Of a DNA stretch of 22,556 bases, positions 1-8,045 are shown piece by piece. Position numbers and translations under genes: made by a program. Location: positions 1 through 22,556 of the forward strand of contig JASLRP010000361.1 in assembly GCA_030743915.1 (NCBI GenBank), in the 5' to 3' direction. The stretch comes from SAR202 cluster bacterium (GTDB lineage Bacteria > Chloroflexota > Dehalococcoidia > Lucifugimonadales > UBA1123). A model generated the notes under the pieces. The model was given only the letters and a program-made list of their open reading frames with translations. It searched no databases and had not been told where the DNA came from. Each line of letters starts with the position of its first letter. Position 1 is the stretch's first letter.

Positions 1-1
1 T

Positions 2-2509
2 CTGGAAGATTCCTTCCCCAAATCCCTCGGTCCGTACAGGGCGCTGGACCTGACTGAAGGCGGGTTCAACTGGTGCGGCAAAGCGCTGGGAGACCTGGGC
101 GCGGATGTTATCAAAATCGAGCCGCCCGGCGGCAGTCCGACCAGAGACAGAGGGCCGTTTTTCCAGGACCGAGAGTCCAGAGACACGAGCTTGTTTTGGA
201 ACGCCTACTGCGTCAACAAACGCAGCGTGACTCTGGATATCGAAACTACCGAAGGACAGGAGACCTTCCGCAGGCTGGCTCGTGGCGCAGACATCGTAAT
301 CGAGTCCTTCGCTCCCGGATATATGGACAGTCTCGGCTTGGGATACGACGCTCTGTCCCGAGAAAATCCCGGACTGATCGTGACATCCATCACTCCTTTT
401 GGACAGACCGGACCGTATGCCGACTACAAGGCGTCGGACATTGTCGCCTGGTCGATGGGCGGCATGCAGTACATCTGCGGCGACGCCGACCGACCGCCTG
501 CGCGTATCACATTCCCCCAGGCCGAACTCAATGCCGGAGGACAGGCTCTGGCCGGAACGATGGCCGCATTCTGGCATCGTCAGCGCACAGGGCAAGGTCA
601 GCATGTCGATGTGTCGATGCAGGTCGCGGTGGTCTGGACTCTGATGAACGCGACACCCTTTCCACCGTTGCATGGCGTCAATCTTGAGCGAAATGGCGCG
701 TTTCATAGCCGTGGCGCTCTCAACGTCCGACAGGTTTTTCCGTGCAAGGATGGCTATGTGACTTTGCTGTCGGCCAACCCGACGGTCCAAAAAATGCTCG
801 ATTGGATGATCGAGGAAGGCGCGGCGCCAGATTGGTTGCTGGATTTCGACGCAATGAGTCTGGACCGAGTTGCGATGGCCTCTGGCGGCGATCAGGAAGG
901 CGCAGACAAGTTTCACGAGATTCAACGTCTGGAAGAGCGATTCGTTCAGCGCAAGTCGAAACAGGAACTTTACGAGCGAGCGCTGTCTCATGGCATCTTG
1001 CTGGCTCCGTGCAACACCGTTGACGATATCGCGGCGAGTCCGCAACTGGCAGCCCGAGATTTCTGGATTGATCTGGACGTGCCTGCGATTGGTGACAACC
1101 TTCGGCATCTGGGGCCATATATCAAGATGAATGAGAGCCCTCTGATGATTCGACGGCCGGCGCCCAGGATCGGCGAGCATAACGACGAAATTCTGGGAGA
1201 GTTGGACTCGCAGACCGAGACGCCGCCTTCCGCTGCGATATCAACATCAGATGACACCGCCTCGAAGATGCCCTTCGAGGGACTGAAGGTGCTGGATTTC
1301 ACCTGGGTCGGTGTTGGCCCGATCACCATAAAATACCTTGCTGATCACGGAGCAGACGTGATCAGGATCGAGTCGGTCAGCCGCCCTGACGTGCTTCGCA
1401 TGGGCGCCCCGTTCAAGGACGCAACGCCTGGGATCAATCGGAGCCAGTTCCCGGCCAGCTACAACACCAGTAAGCTGGGTCTTGGCCTGAACATGGCGCA
1501 TCCAGAGGCCCGAAAAATCGTTCGAGACCTCATCGAGACCTGGCAGCCTGACATTATTTCGGAGAGTTTCACTCCCAGGGTCATGGCATCCTGGGGACTG
1601 GGATATGAGGATGTGAAGGCGATGAAGTCGGACATTATCTACTTCAGCACCTGCCAGCAGGGGCAGACCGGGCCTCACGCCCACTATGCAGGGTTCGGCC
1701 AGTTGGCCGCTTCGATGGCGGGCTATTACCATGTCACGGGTTGGCCCGACAGAGAGCCTGCCGCTCCCTACGGGGCCTACTCGGACTTCGTAAACCCGCC
1801 CAACGCCTTCTCTGCCATCGTCGCCGCCCTGGAGTACCGCAGGCGCACCGGCAAAGGCCAGCGACTCGATCTGGCCCAGTTCGAGTGCGCCGCCCAGTAC
1901 CTCGCTCCGGCCGTGATGGACTACACCGCCAACGGTCGGGTCCTGGGTCGTCAAGGCAACACTGATGCTCGGTTCGCCCCCCACGGAGTGTATCCTTGCG
2001 CCAACGCCGAGAGGAAATACACAGGCGACGGCGCTTCGTGGCTGTCTGTCGCTGTTGAAAACGAGGAGCAATGGGCGCAGTTGTGCGGAATTATCGGCGA
2101 CGAGTCTCTGTCAAAGGACAATCAGTTCTCCAGCATGGAACTTCGGCGCGAAAATTCTGCGGCCCTCGATGCAAGAATCTCCGATTGGACCAGGACGCGG
2201 AACGCCCATGAGACGATGGCCCTGTTGCAGAGCGCGGGCGTGCCGGCCGGCGCCGTTCAGAGTCAGGCCGATCTGTGGGAGGACCCGCAGCTTGGACACC
2301 GGGAATTCTTCACATGGCTAGACCATGCCGAATGCGGCCCAATGCCCTATGATGGTCTCCAGTTCCTGCTGTCCAGGTCTCCGGGCAAACTCAGGATGCC
2401 CCAGGCGCTGATTGGCCAGCACAACGAGGTTATCCTCAAAGAAAAACTCGGTATGTCTGAAGGCCAGATCGGAAAGCTGGTGGCTGAGGGCGTCCTCGAA
2501 GCGTCCTAG
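2..2509 (+). CDS. Fused double-domain CaiB/BaiF family III CoA-transferase (5' end cut by window edge)
   Basis: The frame is open from base 2 to a TAG at 2507-2509, 835 residues with only a few N-terminal residues missing. It holds two complete family III CoA-transferase copies in tandem, at about residues 1-400 and 422-835. Each begins with the family's opening pattern (LGDLGADVIKIE, then LADHGADVIRIE) and carries the RRTGKGQ-like stretch followed by (V/L)D. Family members move CoA between carboxylic acids through an enzyme-bound aspartyl intermediate. The second half keeps that Asp (YSDF, Asp595), but the first half has Glu175 (QAEL) in the matching place, so the halves may be specialised. 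The acceptor cannot be told from sequence. A second CoA-transferase follows 48 bp downstream on the same strand, suggesting an operon for acyl-CoA catabolism. Confidence 0.9.
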   Translation: MEDSFPKSLGPYRALDLTEGGFNWCGKALGDLGADVIKIEPPGGSPTRDRGPFFQDRESRDTSLFWNAYCVNKRSVTLDIETTEGQETFRRLARGADIVIESFAPGYMDSLGLGYDALSRENPGLIVTSITPFGQTGPYADYKASDIVAWSMGGMQYICGDADRPPARITFPQAELNAGGQALAGTMAAFWHRQRTGQGQHVDVSMQVAVVWTLMNATPFPPLHGVNLERNGAFHSRGALNVRQVFPCKDGYVTLLSANPTVQKMLDWMIEEGAAPDWLLDFDAMSLDRVAMASGGDQEGADKFHEIQRLEERFVQRKSKQELYERALSHGILLAPCNTVDDIAASPQLAARDFWIDLDVPAIGDNLRHLGPYIKMNESPLMIRRPAPRIGEHNDEILGELDSQTETPPSAAISTSDDTASKMPFEGLKVLDFTWVGVGPITIKYLADHGADVIRIESVSRPDVLRMGAPFKDATPGINRSQFPASYNTSKLGLGLNMAHPEARKIVRDLIETWQPDIISESFTPRVMASWGLGYEDVKAMKSDIIYFSTCQQGQTGPHAHYAGFGQLAASMAGYYHVTGWPDREPAAPYGAYSDFVNPPNAFSAIVAALEYRRRTGKGQRLDLAQFECAAQYLAPAVMDYTANGRVLGRQGNTDARFAPHGVYPCANAERKYTGDGASWLSVAVENEEQWAQLCGIIGDESLSKDNQFSSMELRRENSAALDARISDWTRTRNAHETMALLQSAGVPAGAVQSQADLWEDPQLGHREFFTWLDHAECGPMPYDGLQFLLSRSPGKLRMPQALIGQHNEVILKEKLGMSEGQIGKLVAEGVLEAS

Positions 2510-2557
2510 CGCATCGACCTGTTCGTTAATTGAATCAACCACGAAGGGGGCATTCCC

Positions 2558-3757
2558 GTGTCTATGGCTCTGCAAGGAATCAAGGTAATCGACCTCACTC
2601 GTCTGGCGCCCGGTCCCTATTGCACGATGGTGCTGGGAGACCTGGGAGCGGACGTGATTCGAGTCGAGGAACCGGGTGGGGGACGCATGGCGCGGGAACG
2701 CGGCGGCGAGACCGACGCAGCCGATGCCCAGCGGCGGACGGCTTTCAACGCTCTCAATCGCAACAAACGGAGTATCGCCCTGAATCTCAAGAACGACGAC
2801 GCGCGCGAGGTCCTGCACAAGCTGTGCCAGGACGCAGACGTGTTCATCGAAGGGTTTCGGCCCGGCGTGGTCTCGCGGCTTAGCTGCGACTATGAAACGT
2901 TGAGCGCCATCAATCCCAGGCTGGTTTACTGCTCGCTGTCGGGGTACGGTCAGGACGGGCCGTACAGCGATCTGGTGGGCCATGACATCAACTACATCTC
3001 GGTGGGTGGCGCTCTGGGCGTCATCGGCTCTCCAGAGGTCGGCCCGGCGATTCCCATGAACATCATCGCCGACTTCGCCGGCGGCGGACTTCACGCGGCG
3101 ATGGCGATTATGGCCGCGCTGCTTGCTCGCACTCACACAGGGAGAGGGCAGACGGTGGATATTGCCATGTCCGACGGCGCCGGGTATCTGCTGGCTTCGA
3201 TGCTAAGCGAGTATTTCTCCTCTGGAACGGTCCCAACACCCGGCGACACGGCCCTGAATGGCTCCGCGCCGTACTATAACGTCTATCGCTGCAAAGACGG
3301 GAAATTCTTGAGCGTTGGCTGCATCGAGCCGTGGTTCTGGTCAACGCTGTGCCAGGCCATCGGTCGCGAAGACCTGATTGAGGGCCAGTTCAATTCTGCG
3401 AACTTCAAGAGCGTGGTGGGCGACCTCCGTTCGACATTCGCACAAAGAGACCGAGAGGACTGGTGGACCGAACTGCGAGCCATCGACAACATCGCTGTGG
3501 CAAAGGTCTATTCGTTGGATGAAATGGTCGATGACCCCCAGAACATCCATCGCAAGATGGTTGTGGATGCTGGAACGGTGAATGGCGAGGTCGTGCGTCA
3601 GGTGGGCATTGGCCCGAAACTCTCGGACACGCCAGGGACAATCCGGACGCTTGGCCCGACCGCCGGCCAACACACTCGCGAGATTCTGGACTCGTTGGGA
3701 TACGACTCCTCGAAGGTGGCCAGCATGATCGAGGCCGGAGCCGTTGACGCTGGATGA
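2558..3757 (+). CDS. CaiB/BaiF family III CoA-transferase
   Basis: A 399-residue protein of full family length. It opens with the typical LALAPGPYC-like/LGDLGADVIRVE region, has NKRSIALNLK near residue 70, and carries the nucleophilic Asp in IIADFAGG (Asp172), then RTHTGRGQTVDIAM. It should transfer CoA from an acyl-CoA to a free acid in the cytoplasm; the substrate is not predictable. I chose the GTG at 2558 because a GGGGG-type ribosome binding site (AAGGGGG at 2544-2550) lies 7 nt upstream; the ATG at 2564 is a possible alternative but sits 13 nt away. It follows the fused CoA-transferase by 48 bp and is probably co-transcribed. The TGA stop is 12 bp from the end of the convergent gene. 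Confidence 0.92.
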   Translation: MSMALQGIKVIDLTRLAPGPYCTMVLGDLGADVIRVEEPGGGRMARERGGETDAADAQRRTAFNALNRNKRSIALNLKNDDAREVLHKLCQDADVFIEGFRPGVVSRLSCDYETLSAINPRLVYCSLSGYGQDGPYSDLVGHDINYISVGGALGVIGSPEVGPAIPMNIIADFAGGGLHAAMAIMAALLARTHTGRGQTVDIAMSDGAGYLLASMLSEYFSSGTVPTPGDTALNGSAPYYNVYRCKDGKFLSVGCIEPWFWSTLCQAIGREDLIEGQFNSANFKSVVGDLRSTFAQRDREDWWTELRAIDNIAVAKVYSLDEMVDDPQNIHRKMVVDAGTVNGEVVRQVGIGPKLSDTPGTIRTLGPTAGQHTREILDSLGYDSSKVASMIEAGAVDAG

Positions 3758-3769
3758 TTCCGAGACGCG

Positions 3770-4336
3770 CTAGTCGTTCAGGTCGGAACTCAGGTGCGGC
3801 TCAACCTCGATTCCCAGAGCGGTGAGCGCCGTGGATAGCATGGCGTAGTAACCGATCAACACCACCAGTTCGACCGTTCCCTGTGGTCCCAGAAGATGCT
3901 CGACGGCCTGGAATGTCTTGTCAGATAATGTGCCGTCATTCACCAGCTCTTTGGCTGCCTGCGCGAAGATTCCAACCTTTGCCGGAACGCCCATCGGGGC
4001 GCGGTTTGTCCGGATCGCCTCAATCACCTGGTCTGAGACCCCAACCTCCCGAGCGACGGGTTCATGGTGCGCCCACTCGTAATCGCTGTTGGTCTGACGG
4101 GCTACGCTGATGATTGCGATCTCGCGAATGACCGGATCCAGCGACGTGTTGAATCTCAAAAACTCGCCCAGCGCTCCAACGACTTCGGCGGCGGGCGGGC
4201 TGTTCAACAAGGCACGGAAGGAGTTGGGCATGGGGATGTTAGGTTCTACGGAACCCCTGGTCTCGGCTATCCGGTCATAGATCGGCAGGGCGGATTCGGG
4301 GAGATCTTCGCGGTCCTGGTAGGGCAATCGTGCCAT
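3770..4336 (-). CDS. Carboxymuconolactone decarboxylase-like (CMD/AhpD fold) protein
   Basis: A 188-residue protein with the CMD-family core: helix LDPVIREIAIISVARQTNSDYEWAHHEPVAREVGVSDQ at about residues 66-103, including the conserved E-W-A-H-H. The CxxC of AhpD-type peroxidase helpers is absent, so a thiol peroxidase role is unlikely. Members of this AhpD-like subfamily are common next to catabolic genes but rarely have a known reaction; decarboxylase or lactonase activity is only a family-level guess. The start at 4336 gives a full-length product. It lies 45 bp downstream of the nicotinate phosphoribosyltransferase on the same strand, so is probably co-transcribed, and it converges on the upstream CoA-transferase with 12 bp between stops. 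Confidence 0.82.
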   Translation of the reverse strand: MARLPYQDREDLPESALPIYDRIAETRGSVEPNIPMPNSFRALLNSPPAAEVVGALGEFLRFNTSLDPVIREIAIISVARQTNSDYEWAHHEPVAREVGVSDQVIEAIRTNRAPMGVPAKVGIFAQAAKELVNDGTLSDKTFQAVEHLLGPQGTVELVVLIGYYAMLSTALTALGIEVEPHLSSDLND

Positions 4337-4381
4337 TGGGTTACCTCACGATGTGTCGGTGATTGTGGAGACATCCAGGCG

Positions 4382-5752
4382 TCAGATTGGCTCCTCAACA
4401 GCCGTGAGCGACTGCATGGTCTGGCGCGTCAGCTTGTTGAGTTTGTCGGATAACGCCACGGGGTAGGTGTCCTGCGGTCGCAGGGCCTTCAACTCGGCTG
4501 GGAGACGGGCGAACTGATTCTCGAAGTGCGCTCTAACATGTTCGAGTTCGGTCTTCGGCTGGAGCCGCTTGCCGCGTTCCATTACGACCCGCAGCAGGAG
4601 TTCGGTCTGGTCTCCCGGGTCGGCGTCGGGTTCGCATCCTATGATGTCTCCCCGGAAGGTCCTGTTCTGGTCGAACTCGCGGAACACCTGTTTTGGGCCG
4701 GGAGTTGTTGCCTTGTCGTCGCTTAATTTCATGATCGGACGTCGGGCGTATTTCACCATCTTGTAAACGAAATCGGTGTAGGGCGCGTCCTCGGAGGCGC
4801 CGACCTTGGTGCCAACACCGAACCCGTCAATGGGAGCGCCCGAATTTACCAGGGATTCAATCGAGAACTCATCCAGCCCACCGGATGCGAATATCTGAAC
4901 AGAATTCAGGCCGGCCTCATCCAGCATCCTTCGGGACATCTGGGAGAGCGTGAGAAGGTCTCCGCTGTCCAGACGAATTCCCCTGAGGGAGTGGCCGAGT
5001 TCTCGCATGTTCTGGGCGCATTCGATGGCGTTTTTGACCCCCTCTTTGGTGTCGTAGGTGTCCACCAAAAAGATAGACGAGTCAGGGAAGGAGGCGGCAT
5101 ATGCGCTGAAAGAGTCTGCCTCTCGCTCGAAGGTGGTGACGAACGAGTGAGCCATAGTGCCCGCCGGAGGTATCCCGTACATCGCGGCAGCCTGAACGTT
5201 GCTGGTGCCTGCGAACCCGGCGATATGCGCGGCGCGGGCCAGTTTGACCGCTGCATCGGTGCCGTGGGTGCGCCGGGCGGCGAAATCCATGACCTGACGC
5301 CCGCCTGCGGCGTGGACAACGCGAGCCGCTTTGGTCGCCATCATTGACTGGAGGTTTATCTGGTTGACCAGGAAAGTCTCGGCCAGTTGACACTCGATAA
5401 CAGGCCCCGAAACCTCCAGAACTGGTTCGTTTTCGAAGAATAGCGTGCCTTCGGGCATGGCCCGGACTTCGCCGGAAAAATTCAACTCGGAGAGGCGTTT
5501 CAAAAACCCATCATCGAACACGCTCAAGTTTCTGAGCGCTTCAATGTCGTCGTCGGTGAACCTGAAATCCTCCAGGTAGTCGAGGACGTCTTCCAGACCG
5601 ACGAACACGTAGTACGATCGGTTGGAGGGGAAATTTCGAAAGTGCAGACTGAATGTCGCGTCCCTGGTTACGCCGGATTGCCAGTACGCCTGGGCCATTG
5701 TTAACTGGTAGAGATCGGTGAATAGGGAGGCTGACAGCTTCGAGGAACCCAC
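4382..5752 (-). CDS. pncB: Nicotinate phosphoribosyltransferase
   Basis: This enzyme makes nicotinate mononucleotide from nicotinate, PRPP and ATP in the NAD salvage (Preiss-Handler) pathway. Visible family marks: SLFTDLYQLTMAQAYW at the N terminus, FAARRTHGTDAA, GTSNVQAA, the GTMAHSFV segment holding the histidine that is phosphorylated in the family, RLDSGDL, and FASGGLDE followed by GFGVGTKVG. The frame is open to a TTG at 5827, but a TTGACC-N17-TACACT promoter overlaps that part. The GTG at 5752 lies just after the expected transcription start and has GGAG 8 nt upstream, so I place the start there, giving 456 residues, close to family size. It probably forms an operon with the CMD-like gene. 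Confidence 0.9.
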   Translation of the reverse strand: MGSSKLSASLFTDLYQLTMAQAYWQSGVTRDATFSLHFRNFPSNRSYYVFVGLEDVLDYLEDFRFTDDDIEALRNLSVFDDGFLKRLSELNFSGEVRAMPEGTLFFENEPVLEVSGPVIECQLAETFLVNQINLQSMMATKAARVVHAAGGRQVMDFAARRTHGTDAAVKLARAAHIAGFAGTSNVQAAAMYGIPPAGTMAHSFVTTFEREADSFSAYAASFPDSSIFLVDTYDTKEGVKNAIECAQNMRELGHSLRGIRLDSGDLLTLSQMSRRMLDEAGLNSVQIFASGGLDEFSIESLVNSGAPIDGFGVGTKVGASEDAPYTDFVYKMVKYARRPIMKLSDDKATTPGPKQVFREFDQNRTFRGDIIGCEPDADPGDQTELLLRVVMERGKRLQPKTELEHVRAHFENQFARLPAELKALRPQDTYPVALSDKLNKLTRQTMQSLTAVEEPI

Positions 5753-5785
5753 AGGGTTGACTCCAACGGCATGAAAATTTGCCAC

Positions 5786-5814
5786 AGTGTACGAACATCG
5801 CAACGGCGGGTCAA
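5786..5814 (-). promoter_or_regulatory. Sigma70-type promoter of the nicotinate phosphoribosyltransferase gene
   Basis: Read on the minus strand: -35 TTGACC (5814-5809), 17-nt spacer, -10 TACACT (5791-5786). Transcription would start near 5779, leaving about 27 nt before the GTG at 5752 with its GGAG. This supports the downstream start. Confidence 0.65.
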
Positions 5815-5904
5815 GGCGTTTGTCCAAGTTGTCTCAATCCACGCACAGATGCGCGACGTATTAATCACGAAGTTGTGCGCAGATTCAGAGTGGGGTGGCT
5901 CGTG

Positions 5905-7035
5905 GTGAAGTTCGACGGGATACGGATCATTGCGACGTTCATTGTTGCGTTGACGATGACTGCCGCCCTCGCCTGCGTTTCAGGCGAGCCTTCGGAATCG
6001 ACCCCGTCGAGTTCTCGCGCTTCAGCGGTGACGACTCCGCCACAACCTGCTCCGATTGCCCAATCCGTCGCTCCGATATTGGCAAAAGGGACGGCTACGG
6101 GATTCCAGACGGCGCCAGTCAGTGTGGCCACGGCGCCTGAAGTTGCCGAACCAACCGCAGCGCCTACTTCAGAGCCGAAGTTGATGTCGTCGGCTTTGTC
6201 ATCTTCGAGAATTCGGTCTTCGGTGGTCGCGTCACCGACACCTGCGGAGCCATCGGACCTGACGGCCAAAGTCGAAAACAAGAGCCAGAACGTGGCGGAA
6301 ACTCCGACCGTCGGAACGACACAAGATGTCTTCAGCGTTGACCTATCAGCAACTCCGGAACCGACACCTGACGCAGCAGGCGCCATGGAGCTAGTTGACT
6401 CGGAACTCGCTGTGACTGCCACCGTGACTCCTCAGGCGCAGGTCGAACCCACCCAGGAACCGACACCCAGCCCGCTGCCAACATCAACCGCAACGCCGGA
6501 GCCTGCGCCCACGAACACGCCAATTCCGGAGCCGCCCACCGCCACACCGGAGCCGACCGCTATTCCGATCAGTTTCGGCGTCGAGGTTGGAGATATGGCG
6601 CACAACTTCCGCTTGCCGTCCGTGGACGGCCCGGAATACCGGCTTGAGGACCAGATTGGGCGCAATGTCGTCCTGATATTCTACCGGGCCTACTGGTGAA
6701 GCCACTGCAAAAGTCATCTCGTGGAGTTGACTGACCACTTTGCAGAGCTTCGGTCTCGCAATGCCATCGTGTTCGCCATCAGCATGGACGACCTCTCTGA
6801 CGCAACGCATCTGGCGGGAAGGACCGGGTTCAAATTTCCGATCCTCTACAATCCGTCGGGCGACGTCGTTAAGCAATACGAAGTATTCAACCTGCTGAAT
6901 GACAACCTGCCAACGCCCTCAACCTACATTATCGACGTTGACGGCGTCATTCGGTACAAGTACATAGCGCGCGATATCGCCGACAGGCCGTCAACTGGCA
7001 CGGTCATTCAATTGCTTGATCGATTCAACAGTTAA
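5905..7035 (+). CDS. Peroxiredoxin-like lipoprotein with selenocysteine at an in-frame TGA (U-x-x-C)
   Basis: One frame runs from GTG 5905 to TAA 7035, interrupted only by TGA at 6697-6699. Residues 1-24 form a lipoprotein-type signal (hydrophobic stretch ending ALAC24), 25 to about 225 is a Pro/Thr/Glu/Ala-rich linker, and about 226-376 is an AhpC/TSA redoxin domain. The domain reads VVLIFYRAYW, TGA, SHCKSHLVEL, where relatives have FYRGxWCPxC: the TGA replaces the peroxidatic cysteine, and the second cysteine (Cys268) is present. Thioredoxin-fold sequence continues in the same frame (AISMDD, FPILYNPSGDV, PSTYIIDVDGVIRY). With selenocysteine at 265 the product is 376 residues, a likely membrane-anchored extracytoplasmic peroxidase. 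A bacterial SECIS-like hairpin follows the TGA. GTG 5905 has GGTGG 6 nt upstream; GTG 5902 is an alternative. A disabled pseudogene is the main alternative explanation. Confidence 0.85.
6697..6699 (+). other. Recoded TGA (predicted selenocysteine codon, Sec265)
   Basis: The TGA sits between TGG (Trp264) and AGC-CAC-TGC, so the readthrough gives W-U-S-H-C. The position matches the catalytic cysteine of AhpC/TSA proteins. The two flanking open frames are in the same phase, so no frameshift is needed to join them. Confidence 0.83.
6705..6745 (+). promoter_or_regulatory. Bacterial SECIS-like stem-loop downstream of the recoded TGA
   Basis: Lower stem CTGCAAA (6705-6711) with TTTGCAG (6739-6745), 7 perfect pairs. 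Middle stem AGTCA (6712-6716) with TGACT (6728-6732), 5 perfect pairs, and a 6-nt bulge on the 3' side (6733-6738). Then a T-T mismatch, a 3-bp top stem CTC/GAG (6718-6720, 6724-6726) and the triloop GTG (6721-6723). The loop begins 21 nt after the TGA and starts with G. These features agree with the known bacterial SECIS layout of a short upper stem, a small loop with an early G and a loop roughly 16-37 nt from the UGA. SelB would bind it. Confidence 0.78.
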
Positions 7036-7062
7036 CGGCCTGGATTTCGGCCTGGCTTGAAG

Positions 7063-7731
7063 CTATCCTCGCTGGGCTTTGACCTTCTCAAGCATGGCCG
7101 GGGGCAGGGGGAAAACCCATCCTCGGTTCATGATGATTTCGCGGGTGAGCGAGGGCGGGACCGCGACAATGATCTCAGGCTCGATGGAGAACCGGCCGTC
7201 GAATCCTCCGATGGCACTTCGAGCGTGGATTCCAGCGAACCCTCCGGGGTCGACGCCATTTTCCGCATAGTCGCTTTTGGGTCCGCCGAATACGGACTGC
7301 CATCGGAAAGAGAAGCCATTGGTCACAGGCGGCCCCGCGCTGGTCGCGCCTCCCCCTGGAGAGACGACCATGCCCAGGGCTTTGACCGTGTACAGCACAT
7401 CATTCAGATCGCCCTCGCCCCCACAGCTTAGCGCCCAGTGAAGGCGAGTGATCAGCACGTCGGCGGCGTCCTGAGCGCCAGCGATGCCATGTTCGATTCG
7501 GTCAGCGTCGTCGTTCATCGGGTACGTGCCGCCGCCTGTGCCTGAGAGATAAACCAGGCCGCTTTCCTGCACCACGACACCGGCAATGCCAGCGTTTGCC
7601 AGCGACCCGACATTGTCGTCGAAAGTTCCCAGATCAATGCCCAACTCATTGATGCGGTCGTAAACGTCGAAATTGCGCCGCATCTCGTCGGGAATCAGCG
7701 CTCCATCATAGTGTGTTCCCAAGTGAATCAC
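7063..7731 (-). CDS. RidA/YjgF/UK114-like family protein (long form)
   Basis: A 222-residue protein with RidA-type marks: SGLVYLSGTGG (about residues 56-66), the central LNDVLYTVKALGMV helix-strand, and a C-terminal FAGIHARSAIGG...FSIEPEIIVAVP segment matching the family's R-S-x-x-G...EIE strand. RidA proteins hydrolyse reactive enamine/imine intermediates made by PLP enzymes, using the conserved Arg. The protein is clearly longer than the usual ~130 residues, with an N-terminal extension and extra loops, so substrate and oligomer state may differ. It converges on the selenoprotein gene (27 bp between stops). The aminotransferase on its other side is a PLP enzyme, which would suit a RidA partner, but it is divergent and separated by a 314-bp gap. 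Confidence 0.65.
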   Translation of the reverse strand: MIHLGTHYDGALIPDEMRRNFDVYDRINELGIDLGTFDDNVGSLANAGIAGVVVQESGLVYLSGTGGGTYPMNDDADRIEHGIAGAQDAADVLITRLHWALSCGGEGDLNDVLYTVKALGMVVSPGGGATSAGPPVTNGFSFRWQSVFGGPKSDYAENGVDPGGFAGIHARSAIGGFDGRFSIEPEIIVAVPPSLTREIIMNRGWVFPLPPAMLEKVKAQRG

Positions 7732-7857
7732 CTCGCTTAATAATACCGCTGTGTAATTGGCTTGACGCCTCAGAGAGTTAACCGCGGCGCCGGACGGGTT
7801 CCAATGTTAGCAGAATTATTCCAAGTCCGGCGCTTCCATTGGATGTCTCCCACCGCG

Positions 7858-7899
7858 TAATATCCTTTCAGCGGCAACCGTATCACAGGTGGGATATTA
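7858..7899. repeat. Inverted repeat TAATATCC...GGATATTA
   Basis: The arms TAATATCC (7858-7865) and GGATATTA (7892-7899) are exact complements, 26 nt apart. The core recurs near the aminotransferase start, suggesting binding sites of one regulator rather than a terminator; no T-run follows. Confidence 0.55.
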
Positions 7900-7978
7900 G
7901 CAGTGACCCATGCGCTCTGGCGGCGCTCGCGTCACAGATGTTACGCTGGAAAGCAATTGGACGATAATCATCCAGACG

Positions 7979-8015
7979 GGATATGCGATGATCATATCCG
8001 CGGCTCCTAGGATAT
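7979..8015. repeat. Three alternating GGATAT/ATATCC copies upstream of the aminotransferase gene
   Basis: GGATAT (7979-7984), ATATCC (7994-7999) and GGATAT (8010-8015) have centres 15 and 16 nt apart, with the last copy 30 nt before the ATG at 8046. The near-equal spacing and alternating orientation fit an operator array for a dimeric regulator. This is inference from pattern only. Confidence 0.5.
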
Positions 8016-8045
8016 AGATGATATTCGATGACTGAAGGAGACAAT

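Larger units (their letters stand above)
7732..8045. other. Non-coding divergent region with repeated GGATAT/ATATCC motifs
   Basis: The 314 bp between the divergent RidA-like and aminotransferase genes contain no credible gene. They hold five copies of the 6-mer GGATAT or its complement ATATCC, arranged as inverted pairs (listed separately). A TTGGAC at 7957-7962 could be a -35 element, but no convincing -10 box is placed correctly behind it. Confidence 0.6.

Noticed and set aside
1247..2071. Long antisense open frame of 274 codons on the minus strand inside the fused CoA-transferase gene
   Set aside because: It lies wholly opposite a strongly conserved gene, has no recognisable domain and no ribosome binding site; the GC-rich codon pattern of the sense gene explains it.
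2318..3136. Antisense open frame of 272 codons across the two CoA-transferase genes
   Set aside because: Same reason: a shadow of two conserved plus-strand genes.
5779..5904. Upstream in-frame start at 5779 for the peroxiredoxin gene
   Set aside because: It would overlap the nicotinate phosphoribosyltransferase promoter and add about 40 residues in front of the signal peptide; GTG 5905 begins the signal directly.
6697..6699. TGA read as tryptophan (alternative genetic code) rather than selenocysteine
   Set aside because: TGA ends several other genes in the window at sensible places, TGG is used normally for Trp, and both internal TGAs align to Cys, not Trp.
6721..7035. Separate 104-residue gene starting at GTG 6721
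   Set aside because: It is in the same frame as the preceding redoxin domain, lacks the first half of the fold, and its start falls in the SECIS loop.
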